NCBI RefSeq assembly: GCF_900112235.1
Contig: NZ_FOLH01000001.1
Span: 310,001-374,000, forward strand
Origin: Marinospirillum celere
GTDB lineage: Bacteria > Pseudomonadota > Gammaproteobacteria > Pseudomonadales > Halomonadaceae
Reading direction: 5' to 3'
DNA length: 64,000 bases
Below, piece by piece: positions 46,823 to 56,973 of the stretch (position 1 is its first letter; every line of letters starts with the position of its first letter). The notes below the pieces were generated by a model, which made no database searches, was not told where the DNA came from, and saw only the letters and a program-made list of their open reading frames with translations. Made by a program: the position numbers and the translations under genes.

Positions 46823-46899
46823 GGTGAGCGTAGCTCAGTTGGTAGAGCTCCGGATTGTGACTCCGGCGGTCGTGGGTTCGAGCCCCATCGTTCACCCCA
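46823..46899 (+). tRNA. tRNA-His (GTG anticodon)
   Basis: A 77-base cloverleaf including the extra 5' G (position -1) paired with the discriminator C, a tRNA-His hallmark. The anticodon stem CCGGA/TCCGG encloses TTGTGAC with anticodon GTG. Encoded CCA ends at 46899. It is the third gene of the tRNA operon; no fourth tRNA follows. Confidence 0.97.
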
Positions 46900-47017
46900 T
46901 TCCTAAGTCTGTATCTCTCTCCTTTCTTTATTAGAGTAAACGCCGTAAGGTGTCCTTTTGCATTCTTATGGATTTGATGAATGCGGGTTATTAAGGCACT
47001 TTTTTATCGCTAGCGGC

Positions 47018-47046
47018 TTGCTGCCTAGCCCAGTAACTCTTAAAAT
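47018..47046 (+). promoter_or_regulatory. Candidate promoter upstream of tig
   Basis: TTGCTG (47018-47023) and TAAAAT (47041-47046) are separated by the optimal 17 bases and lie about 80 bases before the tig start. The match to consensus is reasonable but not strong. The rest of the tRNA-tig gap holds nothing else I recognise. Confidence 0.45.
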
Positions 47047-47125
47047 CCCTCTTTTAATCTCAAGACTTGTCGCTTGGATTTTAATTTTTTGCAAAAGCCC
47101 ATTTAGTGTTTAACGAGGATCATCC

Positions 47126-48427
47126 ATGCAAGTTTCCGTAGAAACGACTTCCGCGCTGGAGCGCCGTCTGACCATCCAGGTGCCGGCTGAAAAGGTCGAT
47201 AGCGCTGTAGATGCCCGTCTGAAACAGACCGCCAAGAAAGTCAAAATTGACGGTTTTCGTCCAGGCAAAGTACCTATGACTGTTGTAAAAAGTCGTTTCG
47301 GTGAAAGTGTTCGTCAGGAAGTTCTATCAGAACTGATGCGCGAGCACTTTGTTGAGGCTGTTACTCAGGAAAAACTCAACCCTGCAGGAACTCCTGAAAT
47401 TGAGCCCCTGAAAATGAAAGCGGGCGAGCCTTTTGAATTTGCAGCCAAATTTGAAGTCTATCCTGAAATTGAAGTGAAGACTCTGGAAGGTGAAAAGGTT
47501 GAGCGTCCAGTTGCTGAAATTCAGGATGGCGACCTTGAAGACCTGATTACTGATTTGCGTAAGCAGCGTGCCACCTTTGAAGAAGCCGATAAGGCCGCTG
47601 AACAAGGCGACCAGGTGAACCTGGATTTTGAAGGCTTTGTTGATGGCGAAGCCTTCGCTGGTGGCAAGGCAGAAGGTCATGATCTGGTACTGGGTTCCAA
47701 CTCTTTCATTCCCGGCTTTGAAGACCAATTGGTTGGCAGTAAAGCGGGTGAAGAGAAAGACGTTACAGTGACCTTCCCGGAAGACTACCAGGCTGAAGAT
47801 CTAGCCGGTAAAGAAGCAACCTTCAAATGCAAAATCAATAGCATCAAAGCCCAGAAGCTGCCTGAACTGAATGATGAGTTTTTTGCTGACTTTGGTGTAA
47901 CTGAAGGCGGTGAAGAGGCTTTCCGTAAAGAAGTTCGCAAAAACATGGAAGCCCAGCTCAAGCAGGCCATCCGTAATACCACCAAGCAGGCGGCTTTTGA
48001 TGCACTGATGAAAGCCAACCCCATTGAAGTTCCTGCTGCCCTGATTGATAACGAAGTTGATAACCTGCGTCGTCAGGCTGCCCAGCAATATAACCTGGGT
48101 GAAGACTTTGATATCAGCCAGATTCCAGCTGACCTTTTCAAAGACCAGGCCAAGAACAATGTCACTCTGGGTCTGCTGGTTGGTGAAATCATCAAAGCCA
48201 ATGAAATGCAGGCAGATGATGCCGTAGTTGATGGTTTGATCAACGAAATGGCTCAGTCTTACCAGGAACCTGAAAAAGTTGTTGACCATTACAAGTCTAA
48301 CCCAGAAATGCTGCGTCAGGTTCAGGCCGCTGCCCTGGAACAACAGGTTGTTGATAAGCTCTTGGCTGAAGCGGAAGTGACTGATGTCACGAAAAGCTTC
48401 AAAGAGCTGGCAATGCCTGCTCAATAA
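47126..48427 (+). CDS. tig: Trigger factor (ribosome-associated chaperone/PPIase)
   Basis: A 433-residue cytoplasmic chaperone that binds nascent chains at the ribosome exit tunnel. The N-terminal ribosome-docking motif is [17 protein letters not shown] (about residues 44-60). The FKBP-like prolyl isomerase domain begins near 160 ([20 protein letters not shown]), and the C-terminal cradle domain follows. Length is standard. It is followed by a strong terminator before clpP, the conserved neighbour. Confidence 0.97.
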   Translation: MQVSVETTSALERRLTIQVPAEKVDSAVDARLKQTAKKVKIDGFRPGKVPMTVVKSRFGESVRQEVLSELMREHFVEAVTQEKLNPAGTPEIEPLKMKAGEPFEFAAKFEVYPEIEVKTLEGEKVERPVAEIQDGDLEDLITDLRKQRATFEEADKAAEQGDQVNLDFEGFVDGEAFAGGKAEGHDLVLGSNSFIPGFEDQLVGSKAGEEKDVTVTFPEDYQAEDLAGKEATFKCKINSIKAQKLPELNDEFFADFGVTEGGEEAFRKEVRKNMEAQLKQAIRNTTKQAAFDALMKANPIEVPAALIDNEVDNLRRQAAQQYNLGEDFDISQIPADLFKDQAKNNVTLGLLVGEIIKANEMQADDAVVDGLINEMAQSYQEPEKVVDHYKSNPEMLRQVQAAALEQQVVDKLLAEAEVTDVTKSFKELAMPAQ

Positions 48428-48466
48428 GCCAGCAGCTGGTCTTTTTAGGCTTGCTTGGCAGTAAAG

Positions 48467-48496
48467 ACCGGCGCTTAGGCGCCGGTTGTTTTTTTG
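48467..48496 (+). terminator. Intrinsic terminator after tig
   Basis: A perfect 8-bp GC stem (ACCGGCGC/GCGCCGGT, 4-base loop) is followed by a T-run at 48487-48495. It lies 40 bases past the tig stop. Confidence 0.92.
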
Positions 48497-48585
48497 GGGT
48501 AGAGTCGAATTCCTGGTGGAATTTATTTGCAACCTCAGTTAGTTTAGAGGCTATAAAATCACTTTTGGCTAATAACGGGATAAAG

Positions 48586-49203
48586 ATGACTAAAAGTCTG
48601 GATATTCAAAATGCCGGCGGACTGGTACCCATGGTGGTTGAGCAGTCTGCTCGTGGTGAACGTGCCTATGACATCTATTCACGTCTGCTTAAGGAAAGGG
48701 TAATCTTTCTGGTCGGGCAGGTTGAAGACTACATGGCTAACTTGATAGTAGCCCAAATGTTGTTTTTGGAATCGGAAAATCCCGATAAAGACATCTATCT
48801 TTATATCAACTCTCCGGGTGGATCAGTCACTGCAGGTATGTCGATCTATGACACCATGCAGTTTATCAAACCTGATGTTTCCACCATGTGTATCGGCCAG
48901 GCAGCCAGTATGGGTGCTCTTCTGCTGGCCGGTGGTACTGAGGGTAAGCGTCACTGTCTGCCTAATTCACGCATGATGATTCACCAGCCATTGGGTGGTT
49001 ATCAGGGGCAGGCTTCTGATATCGAAATACACACACGCGAAATTCTGGGTATTCGTGACAAGCTCAACAAAATTCTTGCCCATCACACGGGTCAAAGCTT
49101 GAAAACCATTGCCAAGGATACGGATCGTGATAATTTCATGGATGGGCCTACAGCAGTGGATTACGGCCTAATTGATTCAGTATTGGACAAGCGTCCAGAA
49201 TAA
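48586..49203 (+). CDS. clpP: ATP-dependent Clp protease proteolytic subunit
   Basis: A 205-residue serine protease subunit of the ClpXP/ClpAP complex. The catalytic Ser108 (GQAASMG) and His133 (MMIHQP) are in family position; the Asp follows near the C-terminus. The ATG at 48586 gives the standard length; an upstream extension in the same frame would run back into the tig terminator region. clpX follows after 29 bases, the usual order. Confidence 0.96.
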   Translation: MTKSLDIQNAGGLVPMVVEQSARGERAYDIYSRLLKERVIFLVGQVEDYMANLIVAQMLFLESENPDKDIYLYINSPGGSVTAGMSIYDTMQFIKPDVSTMCIGQAASMGALLLAGGTEGKRHCLPNSRMMIHQPLGGYQGQASDIEIHTREILGIRDKLNKILAHHTGQSLKTIAKDTDRDNFMDGPTAVDYGLIDSVLDKRPE

Positions 49204-49232
49204 TCGCTTCAAAGAAGTGAATGGGGTAGAAA

Positions 49233-50507
49233 ATGACCGACGGCAAAAAGAGTAACGACAAGCTTTTATATTGTTCATTCTGCGGAAAAAGCCAGGATGA
49301 AGTCAAAAAGCTGATAGCAGGGCCCTCGGTCTACATCTGTGATGACTGTGTTTCCCTGTGTACCGACATTATTCGTAATGAACTGCAAGACGAAGAGCTG
49401 GGCGAAGAAAACGAGCGCTTACCAACACCCAAGGAAATTCGTGCTCACCTGGATGATTATGTCATCGGCCAGGATCGGGCAAAAATGGTGTTATCTGTTG
49501 CTGTTTACAATCACTACAAGCGCTTGCGTCCTGGAGCCAGCCGCGGAGACGATATAGAGCTGGGTAAAAGTAATATCCTGCTAATCGGTCCCACCGGCTC
49601 CGGTAAGACGCTGCTGGCTGAAACCCTGGCCCGAATGCTGAATGTGCCCTTCACCATGGCCGATGCCACCACTTTGACCGAAGCGGGTTATGTTGGTGAA
49701 GATGTTGAAAACATCATCCAGAAACTGCTGCAAAAGTGCGATTATGATGTTGAACGGGCGCAGCGTGGCATCGTTTACATTGATGAGATCGACAAAATCT
49801 CCCGCAAATCGGACAACCCTTCCATCACTCGTGATGTTTCGGGTGAGGGTGTCCAGCAGGCCTTGCTTAAATTGATTGAAGGCACAGTAGCTTCAGTTCC
49901 TCCTCAGGGTGGTCGTAAGCACCCCCAGCAGGAATTCCTACAAGTGGATACCAGCAACATGCTGTTTATCTGTGGTGGCGCTTTTGCTGGCTTGGAGAAG
50001 GTCATCAAGGCCCGCACCGAGAAAGGCGGTATCGGCTTTAGTGCAACCATTGCCAGCAAAGAAGATAAAAGCCTGGGTGAGTCCCTGGCGGATATCGAGC
50101 CGGAAGATCTGGTGCGCTTTGGTCTGATTCCTGAATTTATTGGACGTCTGCCTGTAGTTGCCACCCTGTCCGAATTGGACGAGGATGCCCTGATTGAAAT
50201 TCTGACGGCACCCAAAAATGCCTTGACCAAGCAGTACTACAAGCTGTTTGAGATGGAAGGCGTTGAGCTGGAATTTCGTGAAGAGGCCTTACGTGCGGTT
50301 GCCGAAAAAGCACTTGAACGTAAAACAGGGGCTCGTGGTCTTAGATCGATCCTGGAAGCCGTGCTTCTGGATACCATGTATGAAATTCCTTCCCTGGAAG
50401 GGGTCTCAAAAGTGGTTCTGGATGAAAGTGTCATCAAGGGCGATGCTAAACCCCTCATGCTTTACGAAAACGATGAAGTTGAACAACTGGCCGTCAACCG
50501 TGACTAA
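49233..50507 (+). CDS. clpX: ATP-dependent Clp protease ATPase subunit ClpX
   Basis: A 424-residue AAA+ unfoldase for ClpP. The N-terminal zinc-binding domain has four Cys in CSFCGK...CDDC. Walker A is GPTGSGKT, Walker B region IDEIDKI, and the sensor and arginine-finger segments are intact. The LGF/IGF-type loop (GIGFSA) that docks ClpP is present. It is cotranscribed with clpP. A strong terminator precedes lon. Confidence 0.97.
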   Translation: MTDGKKSNDKLLYCSFCGKSQDEVKKLIAGPSVYICDDCVSLCTDIIRNELQDEELGEENERLPTPKEIRAHLDDYVIGQDRAKMVLSVAVYNHYKRLRPGASRGDDIELGKSNILLIGPTGSGKTLLAETLARMLNVPFTMADATTLTEAGYVGEDVENIIQKLLQKCDYDVERAQRGIVYIDEIDKISRKSDNPSITRDVSGEGVQQALLKLIEGTVASVPPQGGRKHPQQEFLQVDTSNMLFICGGAFAGLEKVIKARTEKGGIGFSATIASKEDKSLGESLADIEPEDLVRFGLIPEFIGRLPVVATLSELDEDALIEILTAPKNALTKQYYKLFEMEGVELEFREEALRAVAEKALERKTGARGLRSILEAVLLDTMYEIPSLEGVSKVVLDESVIKGDAKPLMLYENDEVEQLAVNRD

Positions 50508-50542
50508 GCTGGTATGAAGTCTTCACCCTGGTTACGGTAAGG

Positions 50543-50571
50543 AAAAAAGGGCCTGGTGCCCTTTTTTTCTG
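50543..50571 (+). terminator. Intrinsic terminator after clpX
   Basis: An A-rich/GC stem (AAAAAAGGGC/GCCCTTTTTTT, 5-base loop) with a T-run. It lies about 35 bases beyond the clpX stop and about 45 before lon, so lon has its own promoter or depends on readthrough. Confidence 0.9.
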
Positions 50572-50614
50572 CGTGAAGATCTGCTGAATGATCGAATCAA
50601 GAGGTACTCCTGCG

Positions 50615-53050
50615 ATGTCGCAGCAAAAGAAGTCATCCGAGAAGCAAGTATTTGAACTTCCACTCCTGCCGTTAAGAGATGTTGTTGTTTATCCGCAAAT
50701 GGTGATCCCGCTGTTTGTCGGTCGGGAAAAATCAATTCATGCTCTGGAAGCGGCGATGGCTGCTGATAAGAAAGTGTTGCTGCTTGCTCAAAAAGATCCG
50801 GAGATGGATGATCCAGATGCTGAAGATCTCTACAGCATAGGTACTCAAGCCACTATTCTGCAGCTACTGCGTTTGCCAGACGGAACAGTGAAAGTACTTA
50901 TTGAAGGTGAGCAGCGTGCCCGTTTATTGGAAACATCAGAACACCAGGACTATAACCAGCAAAATGAACTGGTCGAATATGTCGTGGCTACTGCTGAATA
51001 CCTGGGTAGCGAAGTCCTCTCCCAGCGTGAACAGGAAGTCCTCACACGCGTTCTGTTGGGTCAGTTTGAGCAGTATGTAAAACTGTCCAAAAAAGTGCCC
51101 AATGAAGTACTGACCAGCCTGCAAAATATTGAAGATCCAACGCGTATGGTGGATACCATCTCCTCGCATATGTCCTTGGGCGTCAAGGATAAGCAGGAGT
51201 TGCTGGAGTTGGATCGGGTTAGAGACCGTATTGAACGCCTGATGTCCCAGATTGAAGAGGAAATCGACCTTCTTCAGGTGGAAAAGCGCATCCGTTCGCG
51301 GGTCAAGCAGCAGATGGAAAAAACCCAGCGCGAGTACTATTTGAATGAGCAAATGAAAGCCATTCAAAAAGAGATGGGTGATCTGGACAATGCGGGCAAT
51401 GAAATTGAACAGCTGACCAAAAAAATTGAAGACTCTGGCATGTCGGCTGAAGCCAGAGACAAGGCCAAGACGGAGCTTAACAAGCTGAAAATGATGTCAC
51501 CGACCTCAGCCGAAGCCACAGTGGTCCGTGGTTATCTGGACTGGATGGTCAGCCTGCCCTGGAAAAAAAGATCGCGTGCCAGTATCAACCTGGAAAAAGC
51601 CGGTGAAATTCTGGATGCCGACCACTATGGGTTGGAAGAAGTTAAAGAGCGCATTCTTGATTACCTGGCAGTCCAGCAGCGGGTTAAAAAAATCAAAGGC
51701 TCAGTGCTCTGTCTGGTTGGCCCTCCTGGCGTCGGTAAAACTTCCCTGGGGCAATCCATTGCCCGAGCAGTGAATCGTAAATACATTCGTATGGCCCTGG
51801 GTGGCGTCCGTGATGAAGCTGAAATTCGCGGTCATCGCCGTACCTATATCGGCTCCATGCCTGGCAAACTGGTTCAAAAGCTTTCCAAGGTGGGTGTTCG
51901 TAACCCCTTGTTTTTGCTGGATGAAATCGATAAGCTGGGTATGGATCACCGTGGCGATCCGGCATCAGCACTGCTGGAAGTGCTGGACCCTGAACAAAAC
52001 AGCAAATTCAGCGACCACTATCTGGAAGTCGATTTTGACCTTTCGGAAGTGCTTTTCATCTGCACAGCCAACTCCATGAATATTCCAGCACCTCTGCTGG
52101 ATCGCATGGAAGTCGTTCGGCTGCCAGGCTATACCGAAGATGAAAAGAGCAACATTGCCGAGCGCTACCTGCTACCCAAGCAAATGAAAAATGCTGGACT
52201 CAAAGACAAGGAAGCTAACTTCCAGGATTCAGCGATACTGGAAATGATTCGCTACTATACTCGCGAAGCCGGGGTGCGAGAACTGGAGCGCCAGATCACA
52301 CGTGTATGTCGCAAAGTGGTCCGCGAAATCAGTGAGGGTAAGGTTGAAATTCCCGTAGTAGTTGGCCCTGAAGAAGTTGAGCACTACCTGGGCGTTCGCA
52401 AATATAGTTATGGTCTAGCCGACCAGGATAACCAGGTGGGTCGGGTTACTGGCTTGGCCTGGACCAGCGTTGGTGGTGAGCTGCTCAGCATAGAAGCAGC
52501 TATCATGCCTGGTAAGGCCCGTCTGGTAAAAACCGGCTCTCTGGGTGAAGTTATGCAGGAATCCATTCAGGCGGCGCTTACCGTGGTTAGAAGCCGCTCT
52601 GCAGCCCTGGGTATCGACCCCGAGCTGTTCGAGAAAAAAGATATCCATATTCACGTTCCTGAAGGGGCGACGCCCAAAGATGGTCCAAGTGCCGGTATCA
52701 GCATGTGCACAGCACTGGTCTCTGCCTTTACCGGTATTCCAGTGCGCTCAGAAGTGGCCATGACCGGTGAAATTAATTTGCGCGGTGAAGTCATGCAGAT
52801 CGGTGGCCTGAAAGAAAAGCTTCTGGCTGCACGTCGTGGTGGAATTAAGACGGTTTTGATCCCTCAGGAAAATGAACGGGATCTTAAAGAAATACCAGAA
52901 AGCATCAAGGGTCCGCTGCAAATCCTGCCGGTTAAATGGATTGATCAGGTGCTGGAAGTGGCTCTCACCGAGTTGCCAGAGCCCTTCACTGCTCAATCCT
53001 TGAGCAGTTCAGAAGAGAAAACCGGTGATTTAAGGCCAGGAACCCATTAA
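50615..53050 (+). CDS. lon: ATP-dependent protease Lon
   Basis: An 811-residue AAA+ protease. The N-terminal LON substrate-binding domain is [22 protein letters not shown]. The AAA+ module has Walker [13 protein letters not shown] and [11 protein letters not shown]. The proteolytic domain has catalytic Ser in DGPSAGISM and Lys in [17 protein letters not shown] 50615 is preferred to an in-frame ATG at 50588 because it has GAGG upstream and gives a conventional N-terminus. Its position after clpPX and before hupB is the conserved gammaproteobacterial order. No sigma32-like promoter was recognised upstream. Confidence 0.96.
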   Translation: MSQQKKSSEKQVFELPLLPLRDVVVYPQMVIPLFVGREKSIHALEAAMAADKKVLLLAQKDPEMDDPDAEDLYSIGTQATILQLLRLPDGTVKVLIEGEQRARLLETSEHQDYNQQNELVEYVVATAEYLGSEVLSQREQEVLTRVLLGQFEQYVKLSKKVPNEVLTSLQNIEDPTRMVDTISSHMSLGVKDKQELLELDRVRDRIERLMSQIEEEIDLLQVEKRIRSRVKQQMEKTQREYYLNEQMKAIQKEMGDLDNAGNEIEQLTKKIEDSGMSAEARDKAKTELNKLKMMSPTSAEATVVRGYLDWMVSLPWKKRSRASINLEKAGEILDADHYGLEEVKERILDYLAVQQRVKKIKGSVLCLVGPPGVGKTSLGQSIARAVNRKYIRMALGGVRDEAEIRGHRRTYIGSMPGKLVQKLSKVGVRNPLFLLDEIDKLGMDHRGDPASALLEVLDPEQNSKFSDHYLEVDFDLSEVLFICTANSMNIPAPLLDRMEVVRLPGYTEDEKSNIAERYLLPKQMKNAGLKDKEANFQDSAILEMIRYYTREAGVRELERQITRVCRKVVREISEGKVEIPVVVGPEEVEHYLGVRKYSYGLADQDNQVGRVTGLAWTSVGGELLSIEAAIMPGKARLVKTGSLGEVMQESIQAALTVVRSRSAALGIDPELFEKKDIHIHVPEGATPKDGPSAGISMCTALVSAFTGIPVRSEVAMTGEINLRGEVMQIGGLKEKLLAARRGGIKTVLIPQENERDLKEIPESIKGPLQILPVKWIDQVLEVALTELPEPFTAQSLSSSEEKTGDLRPGTH

Positions 53051-53086
53051 AACCGCAATTATTTGCCATGAGGGTATTTCCCTAGG

Positions 53087-53112
53087 GCCGGTATAAAGGC
53101 TAAGATACCGGC
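53087..53112 (+). other. Hairpin after lon
   Basis: GCCGGTAT/ATACCGGC is a perfect 8-bp inverted repeat with a 10-base loop, 37 bases beyond the lon stop. No T-run follows, so a classical terminator is not supported. The remaining gap to 53316 contains the hupB promoter. Confidence 0.4.
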
Positions 53113-53167
53113 ACTGCGGCTTGCTTAACTGCTAGGGCCGTAACCCTCAGGCCACTTAAGAGTTGGC

Positions 53168-53197
53168 TTGACAGTTTTTAAAACTAGTTGGTATAAC
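53168..53197 (+). promoter_or_regulatory. Promoter of hupB
   Basis: TTGACA (53168-53173), 18 bases, TATAAC (53192-53197): near-consensus sigma70 elements about 120 bases upstream of the hupB GTG. The long leader could hold additional control. Confidence 0.8.
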
Positions 53198-53316
53198 GTT
53201 CTCGTAGAGAAAGTTTACAAACCGACATTTAATTTGAATATTTGATGCATTCTGGTCGTTAAGCCAAGTCTTTACGGAACAGAAGCTTGTTTGAAACCTA
53301 ACTAAGGGGTGGAAGA

Positions 53317-53589
53317 GTGAATAAGTCAGAACTGATCGATGCTATCGCTACCAATGCAGATCTTCCCAAGGCTGCTGCAGGTCGTGCACTGGATGCCATG
53401 CTGGATGCTGTTACCAGTACTATGCAAAAGGGTGACAGTGTTTCCCTGGTAGGTTTTGGCACCTTCTCAGTAAAAGAGCGTGCTGCCCGTACTGGTCGTA
53501 ACCCACAAACCGGTGCAGAAATTCAAATCGCTGCTGCTAAGGTCCCCAGCTTCAAGCCAGGCAAGGGTCTGAAAGACGCTGTCAACTAA
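53317..53589 (+). CDS. hupB: DNA-binding protein HU-beta
   Basis: A 90-residue nucleoid protein of the HU/IHF family. The N-terminus [11 protein letters not shown] and the [21 protein letters not shown] arm, with the Pro that intercalates DNA, are diagnostic. The start is GTG at 53317 with AAGGGGTGG upstream. It has its own promoter and terminator. Position between lon and ppiD is conserved in gammaproteobacteria. Confidence 0.97.
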   Translation: MNKSELIDAIATNADLPKAAAGRALDAMLDAVTSTMQKGDSVSLVGFGTFSVKERAARTGRNPQTGAEIQIAAAKVPSFKPGKGLKDAVN

Positions 53590-53611
53590 GCTTGAACCTT
53601 GCTGCTTAGAG

Positions 53612-53639
53612 AACGCACCTTCAAGGGTGCGTTTTTTTT
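53612..53639 (+). terminator. Intrinsic terminator after hupB
   Basis: An 8-bp stem (AACGCACC/GGTGCGTT) is followed by T7. It lies 23 bases beyond the hupB stop. Confidence 0.92.
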
Positions 53640-53726
53640 ATCTCTTGCATCAGGCTGCATTGGTTGTTGCTAGTGAAGCCGGTATAATCGATTTTTCATT
53701 TTGGCTGTGGGTAGACTGAGGGCTGC

Positions 53727-55586
53727 ATGCTTTTAAAAATCAGAGAAAAGTCCAGAGGCATCATTGCCTACTTTATCGTGGGTCTGATTGCCCTGGCATT
53801 TTCCATGTGGGGTATGGATTCACTCTTTACGGCCATGCGCGGTGATCCTAATGAAGTGGCCAGCATCAATGGTGAAAGCATCAGTCAGAGACAGGTTGAT
53901 CGCTATGCACAACAGCAAATGCGTCAGCTGATGCAAAGTGGGCAGATCGATCCTGACCGAATAGATATGAATCAACTGCGGCAGTTTGCTTTGAGTCAAC
54001 TGGTGCAGGAAGAGCTCCTGCGTCAGCAAGCTAAGCAACTGAACATGCGTATTTCCGATCAGATGCTGGATCGTCAACTGGTCCAATTTGATGCCTTTCG
54101 TAACGATGCAGGCCGCTTTGACCGAGAAATTTACACTCAACGTCTTCGCCAGCAAGGTCTCTCGCCCAGTGACTTTCGCGCCCAATTACGTGAAGATCTA
54201 CTGAACCAGCAGCTTCTGGATGGCTTTGCCGTTTCAGAATTCATGCTTGATCAAGAAGTTGAAGACTTCCAGCGCTTGGTTGGTCAGCAGCGTGATTACC
54301 GTTACTTTCTGATTCGTGCTGAAAACTTTATGGATCAGATTGATATCAGTGATGCTGATGTGGAAGCCTTTTATGAAGCTGAAACGGAACGTTTCATGGC
54401 TTCCGAAAGGGTCCGAGTGGACTATTTGATTTTTGATCCTTCCAGTTTACTTGCAGGCATGGAAGTCACAGATCAGGAATTGGAAGAAGAATACCAGCGT
54501 TTTGCCGCAGCTTTTGGTGGTGGCAGCAGCTATTCAGCTGCCCACATACTGCTGAGCTTCGACAATGCTGCAGAACGCCAGCAGGCTTTGGAAACTCTTG
54601 AGCAGGCACGGGACGAAATCCTGGCTGGAGCGGATTTTGGCGAGCTGGCCAGTGAGCTATCTGAAGATCGGGTTACAGCGCGTCGCGGTGGACAACTGGG
54701 CACCATTGAAGAAGGCAGCCTGGATCCTGATTTTGAACAGGCGCTTTTTGCACTGGAAGAAGTTGGTGATCTATCCGGCGTAGTGGAAACAGACTTTGGC
54801 TTGCATTTGATTCAGCTGACGGATCTGGAGAGAGCTGAAGCGCCGCCTTTCGAAGAAGTTAAAGAAGAGCTTCGCGAGCGCCTGCTGGCCCAGCCTTTGC
54901 GTGCCGCAACCAGTGATAAGCTTGAAGAACTGAGCAATCTGAGCTTCAGTTCTGAAGCCATCAGTGAAGTCGCTTCAGCAACCAGCCTGGAACTGCAAAC
55001 CAGTGATTGGTTGATTACCGATCAGCTGGAAGGCTTTTGGGCCGAAGCTGATGTAGCCGCAGAACTCTTCTCGGAAGAAGTGATTGAGGATGGTTGGATT
55101 ACTGAGCCGCTGCGCTTAGAAGATGGCCGTTATCTGGTCTTGGCTAAAAATGACCACCAGCCACGTCAGGCAAGGCCTCTGCAGGAAGTGGCCGATGAAG
55201 TTCGTGCAGAGCTGAAAAGGGTAGAAGCCCAGGCTCTGGCTGAGCAGGAAACTGAACGCCTGCAACAGGCTCTGGAAGCAGGTGAAAGCCTGGATGTTGA
55301 TTGGGAAACCCTGGAAGCGGTCAGCCGCAATAGTCGCTCAGTGAGCCGTGAAATTAATCAGGCAGCCTTCCGAATCAACCTCGACGAAACACCAACGCGT
55401 TTGGTCAGCCTGGTCTCTGGTGATGTGGCCCTGATAGAGCTATTAAATGTGACTGAAGGTGAAGTCAGTACTGACCCAGACGAAGTGCGTCAGATTCGGC
55501 GGATGCTGGCTGAAGACAAGGGTAACCGCCTGCAAAGTCAGTTTATCCAACAACTGGAAAGCAAAGCGGACATAGAGTACCGCTAA
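53727..55586 (+). CDS. ppiD: Periplasmic folding chaperone/PPIase-like PpiD
   Basis: A 619-residue inner-membrane-anchored protein. Residues about 13-34 form the single membrane helix (IIAYFIVGLIALAFSMWGMD). A SurA-N-like chaperone region follows. A parvulin-type PPIase domain lies near 270-370 (YSAAHILLSF and RRGGQLGTIEEGSLDPDFEQALF). The C-terminal half is another SurA-like lobe. It assists folding of outer-membrane proteins leaving the Sec translocon. The protein is the usual length. Confidence 0.93.
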   Translation: MLLKIREKSRGIIAYFIVGLIALAFSMWGMDSLFTAMRGDPNEVASINGESISQRQVDRYAQQQMRQLMQSGQIDPDRIDMNQLRQFALSQLVQEELLRQQAKQLNMRISDQMLDRQLVQFDAFRNDAGRFDREIYTQRLRQQGLSPSDFRAQLREDLLNQQLLDGFAVSEFMLDQEVEDFQRLVGQQRDYRYFLIRAENFMDQIDISDADVEAFYEAETERFMASERVRVDYLIFDPSSLLAGMEVTDQELEEEYQRFAAAFGGGSSYSAAHILLSFDNAAERQQALETLEQARDEILAGADFGELASELSEDRVTARRGGQLGTIEEGSLDPDFEQALFALEEVGDLSGVVETDFGLHLIQLTDLERAEAPPFEEVKEELRERLLAQPLRAATSDKLEELSNLSFSSEAISEVASATSLELQTSDWLITDQLEGFWAEADVAAELFSEEVIEDGWITEPLRLEDGRYLVLAKNDHQPRQARPLQEVADEVRAELKRVEAQALAEQETERLQQALEAGESLDVDWETLEAVSRNSRSVSREINQAAFRINLDETPTRLVSLVSGDVALIELLNVTEGEVSTDPDEVRQIRRMLAEDKGNRLQSQFIQQLESKADIEYR

Positions 55587-55610
55587 GCACTTCCCAGCAA
55601 GCAAAGCATC

Positions 55611-55645
55611 AAAAGCCTCTGACACTTGTCAGGGGCTTTTTTTGC
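55611..55645. terminator. Bidirectional terminator between ppiD and MFS gene
   Basis: AAAAGCCTCTGAC and GTCAGGGGCTTTT arms (one wobble) have A-runs and T-runs on both sides. It sits 25 bases after ppiD and runs into the end of the convergent MFS gene (stop at 55629). It can serve ppiD and probably the MFS transcript. Confidence 0.85.
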
Positions 55646-56855
55646 GATATACAAAATACCAGGCCAGGGCCAGAAGTTGGCAAGCAATCACGGCGCCGAA
55701 AGCACTGAAATAGGCCATTTCAGGGTAACGCCCGTCAGCATCCGTTGACCAAAGCCCGATCAGCACTCCCAAAAGCCACTGAATCAAAAATGCCGAAGCG
55801 AATACCAGAAGATTTAAAGCCGTGTTCACCCGGCCGGCCAGCTTCTGTGGAAATTGCTGTGAAAGCCCCGCGTACATCAAAGTCCCTGAACTGCCGAAAA
55901 AACCCAGCAGTACCCAAAGCAGGGTGGGTGGCAAAGGCCAGCGCAGCAACATGGCCACTAGTCCCAGAGCAAAGATCAGCATACCAGTCAGACTAACCTG
56001 AGTGGTGGTAAAGCCCAGATTGATCAGACGACTCGCTAACCAGCCAAGCCCCATAAAACCAGCGACCATGCCTGCGGCAGATGCAAACAGAAGATCAGCT
56101 GTTTCTGTCCCTGAAAAACCCAGCATCTCTCTAAGCCAGATACCGGCCCAAAGACTAAGAAAGGCAATATAAATAGCCTGATTGAGTACACAGGCCGGGG
56201 CGATACGCAAAAAGGCAGGATGACGAAATACAGCTAAACTTTCTTTGATTTGTACACCCAGTGAATCCTGGCTACGACTAGTGGCTGAAAGAATGCTCGG
56301 AACCCGCAAGCGTACCAGCAGGGCGATGGCCAGGGTTAGTAGTGCCAAACCTACAAAGAGACCCCGCCAGCCGAGCAAGGGAAGCAACCACTCAACGGGT
56401 GCTGTTGCCGTCAAGGCACCTAGGCCACCACTAGCCAACTGGAGGCCATTGATCAAAGTCAGTCGCTCAGCAGGCAAAAGAGCCGCATAAGCACGGAAGG
56501 CAGCCATCAAACAGGCCGAGACACCCAGACCAATCAGGCCGCGGCCTATCCAAAGTTGACTGGCTGTTTGGGCCATTGCAAAGATAAGGGAACCAGCCGC
56601 TGCTATCAGTAGAATAGATGCAGCCACCTTGCGTGTATCATAGCGGTCGAGAAGAACCCCAAGGGGTAGCTGGGCCGCTGCGAAAAAGAGAAAGTAGGCA
56701 CTGCCAATCCAACCTAGACTGGCCGGACCCAAGCCCAGCTCCAAGGCAACAGGCTCAGCAATGACACCATTGACGACCCTGAAGAAATAAGAAAGATAGT
56801 AGCCTAGGGCAAAAGGCAGGAAGACATGCAAAAAAAAGCGCGGAGTCAGATTCAC
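55629..56855 (-). CDS. MFS transporter
   Basis: A 408-residue major facilitator with 12 predicted helices. The first segment FALGYYLSYFFRVVNGVIA and the motif-A loop LGVLLDRYDTRKVA between helices 2 and 3 are characteristic. The pattern resembles the MFS group with YLSYFFRxVN near the N-terminus; the substrate is unknown. I chose GTG 56855 with AGAGAG upstream. Longer in-frame starts up to 56945 would add about 30 non-hydrophobic residues and approach the divergent nagZ promoter. Confidence 0.78.
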   Translation of the reverse strand: MNLTPRFFLHVFLPFALGYYLSYFFRVVNGVIAEPVALELGLGPASLGWIGSAYFLFFAAAQLPLGVLLDRYDTRKVAASILLIAAAGSLIFAMAQTASQLWIGRGLIGLGVSACLMAAFRAYAALLPAERLTLINGLQLASGGLGALTATAPVEWLLPLLGWRGLFVGLALLTLAIALLVRLRVPSILSATSRSQDSLGVQIKESLAVFRHPAFLRIAPACVLNQAIYIAFLSLWAGIWLREMLGFSGTETADLLFASAAGMVAGFMGLGWLASRLINLGFTTTQVSLTGMLIFALGLVAMLLRWPLPPTLLWVLLGFFGSSGTLMYAGLSQQFPQKLAGRVNTALNLLVFASAFLIQWLLGVLIGLWSTDADGRYPEMAYFSAFGAVIACQLLALAWYFVYRKKSP

Positions 56856-56973
56856 GGAAGCTCTCTTATTAAAAACTGAAGATGCACCAAAATAAGGCGC
56901 TGGATAGCTTTTGGCAAGTAATCCGTGATCTGCTAAAGTTCGCACCCTATAAATATACCTTTGAGATGAAGTT

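Noticed and set aside
53082-53140. Direct repeat CTAGGGCCG at 53082 and 53132 near lon
   Set aside because: Only nine bases match, with no further symmetry or known site; probably chance.
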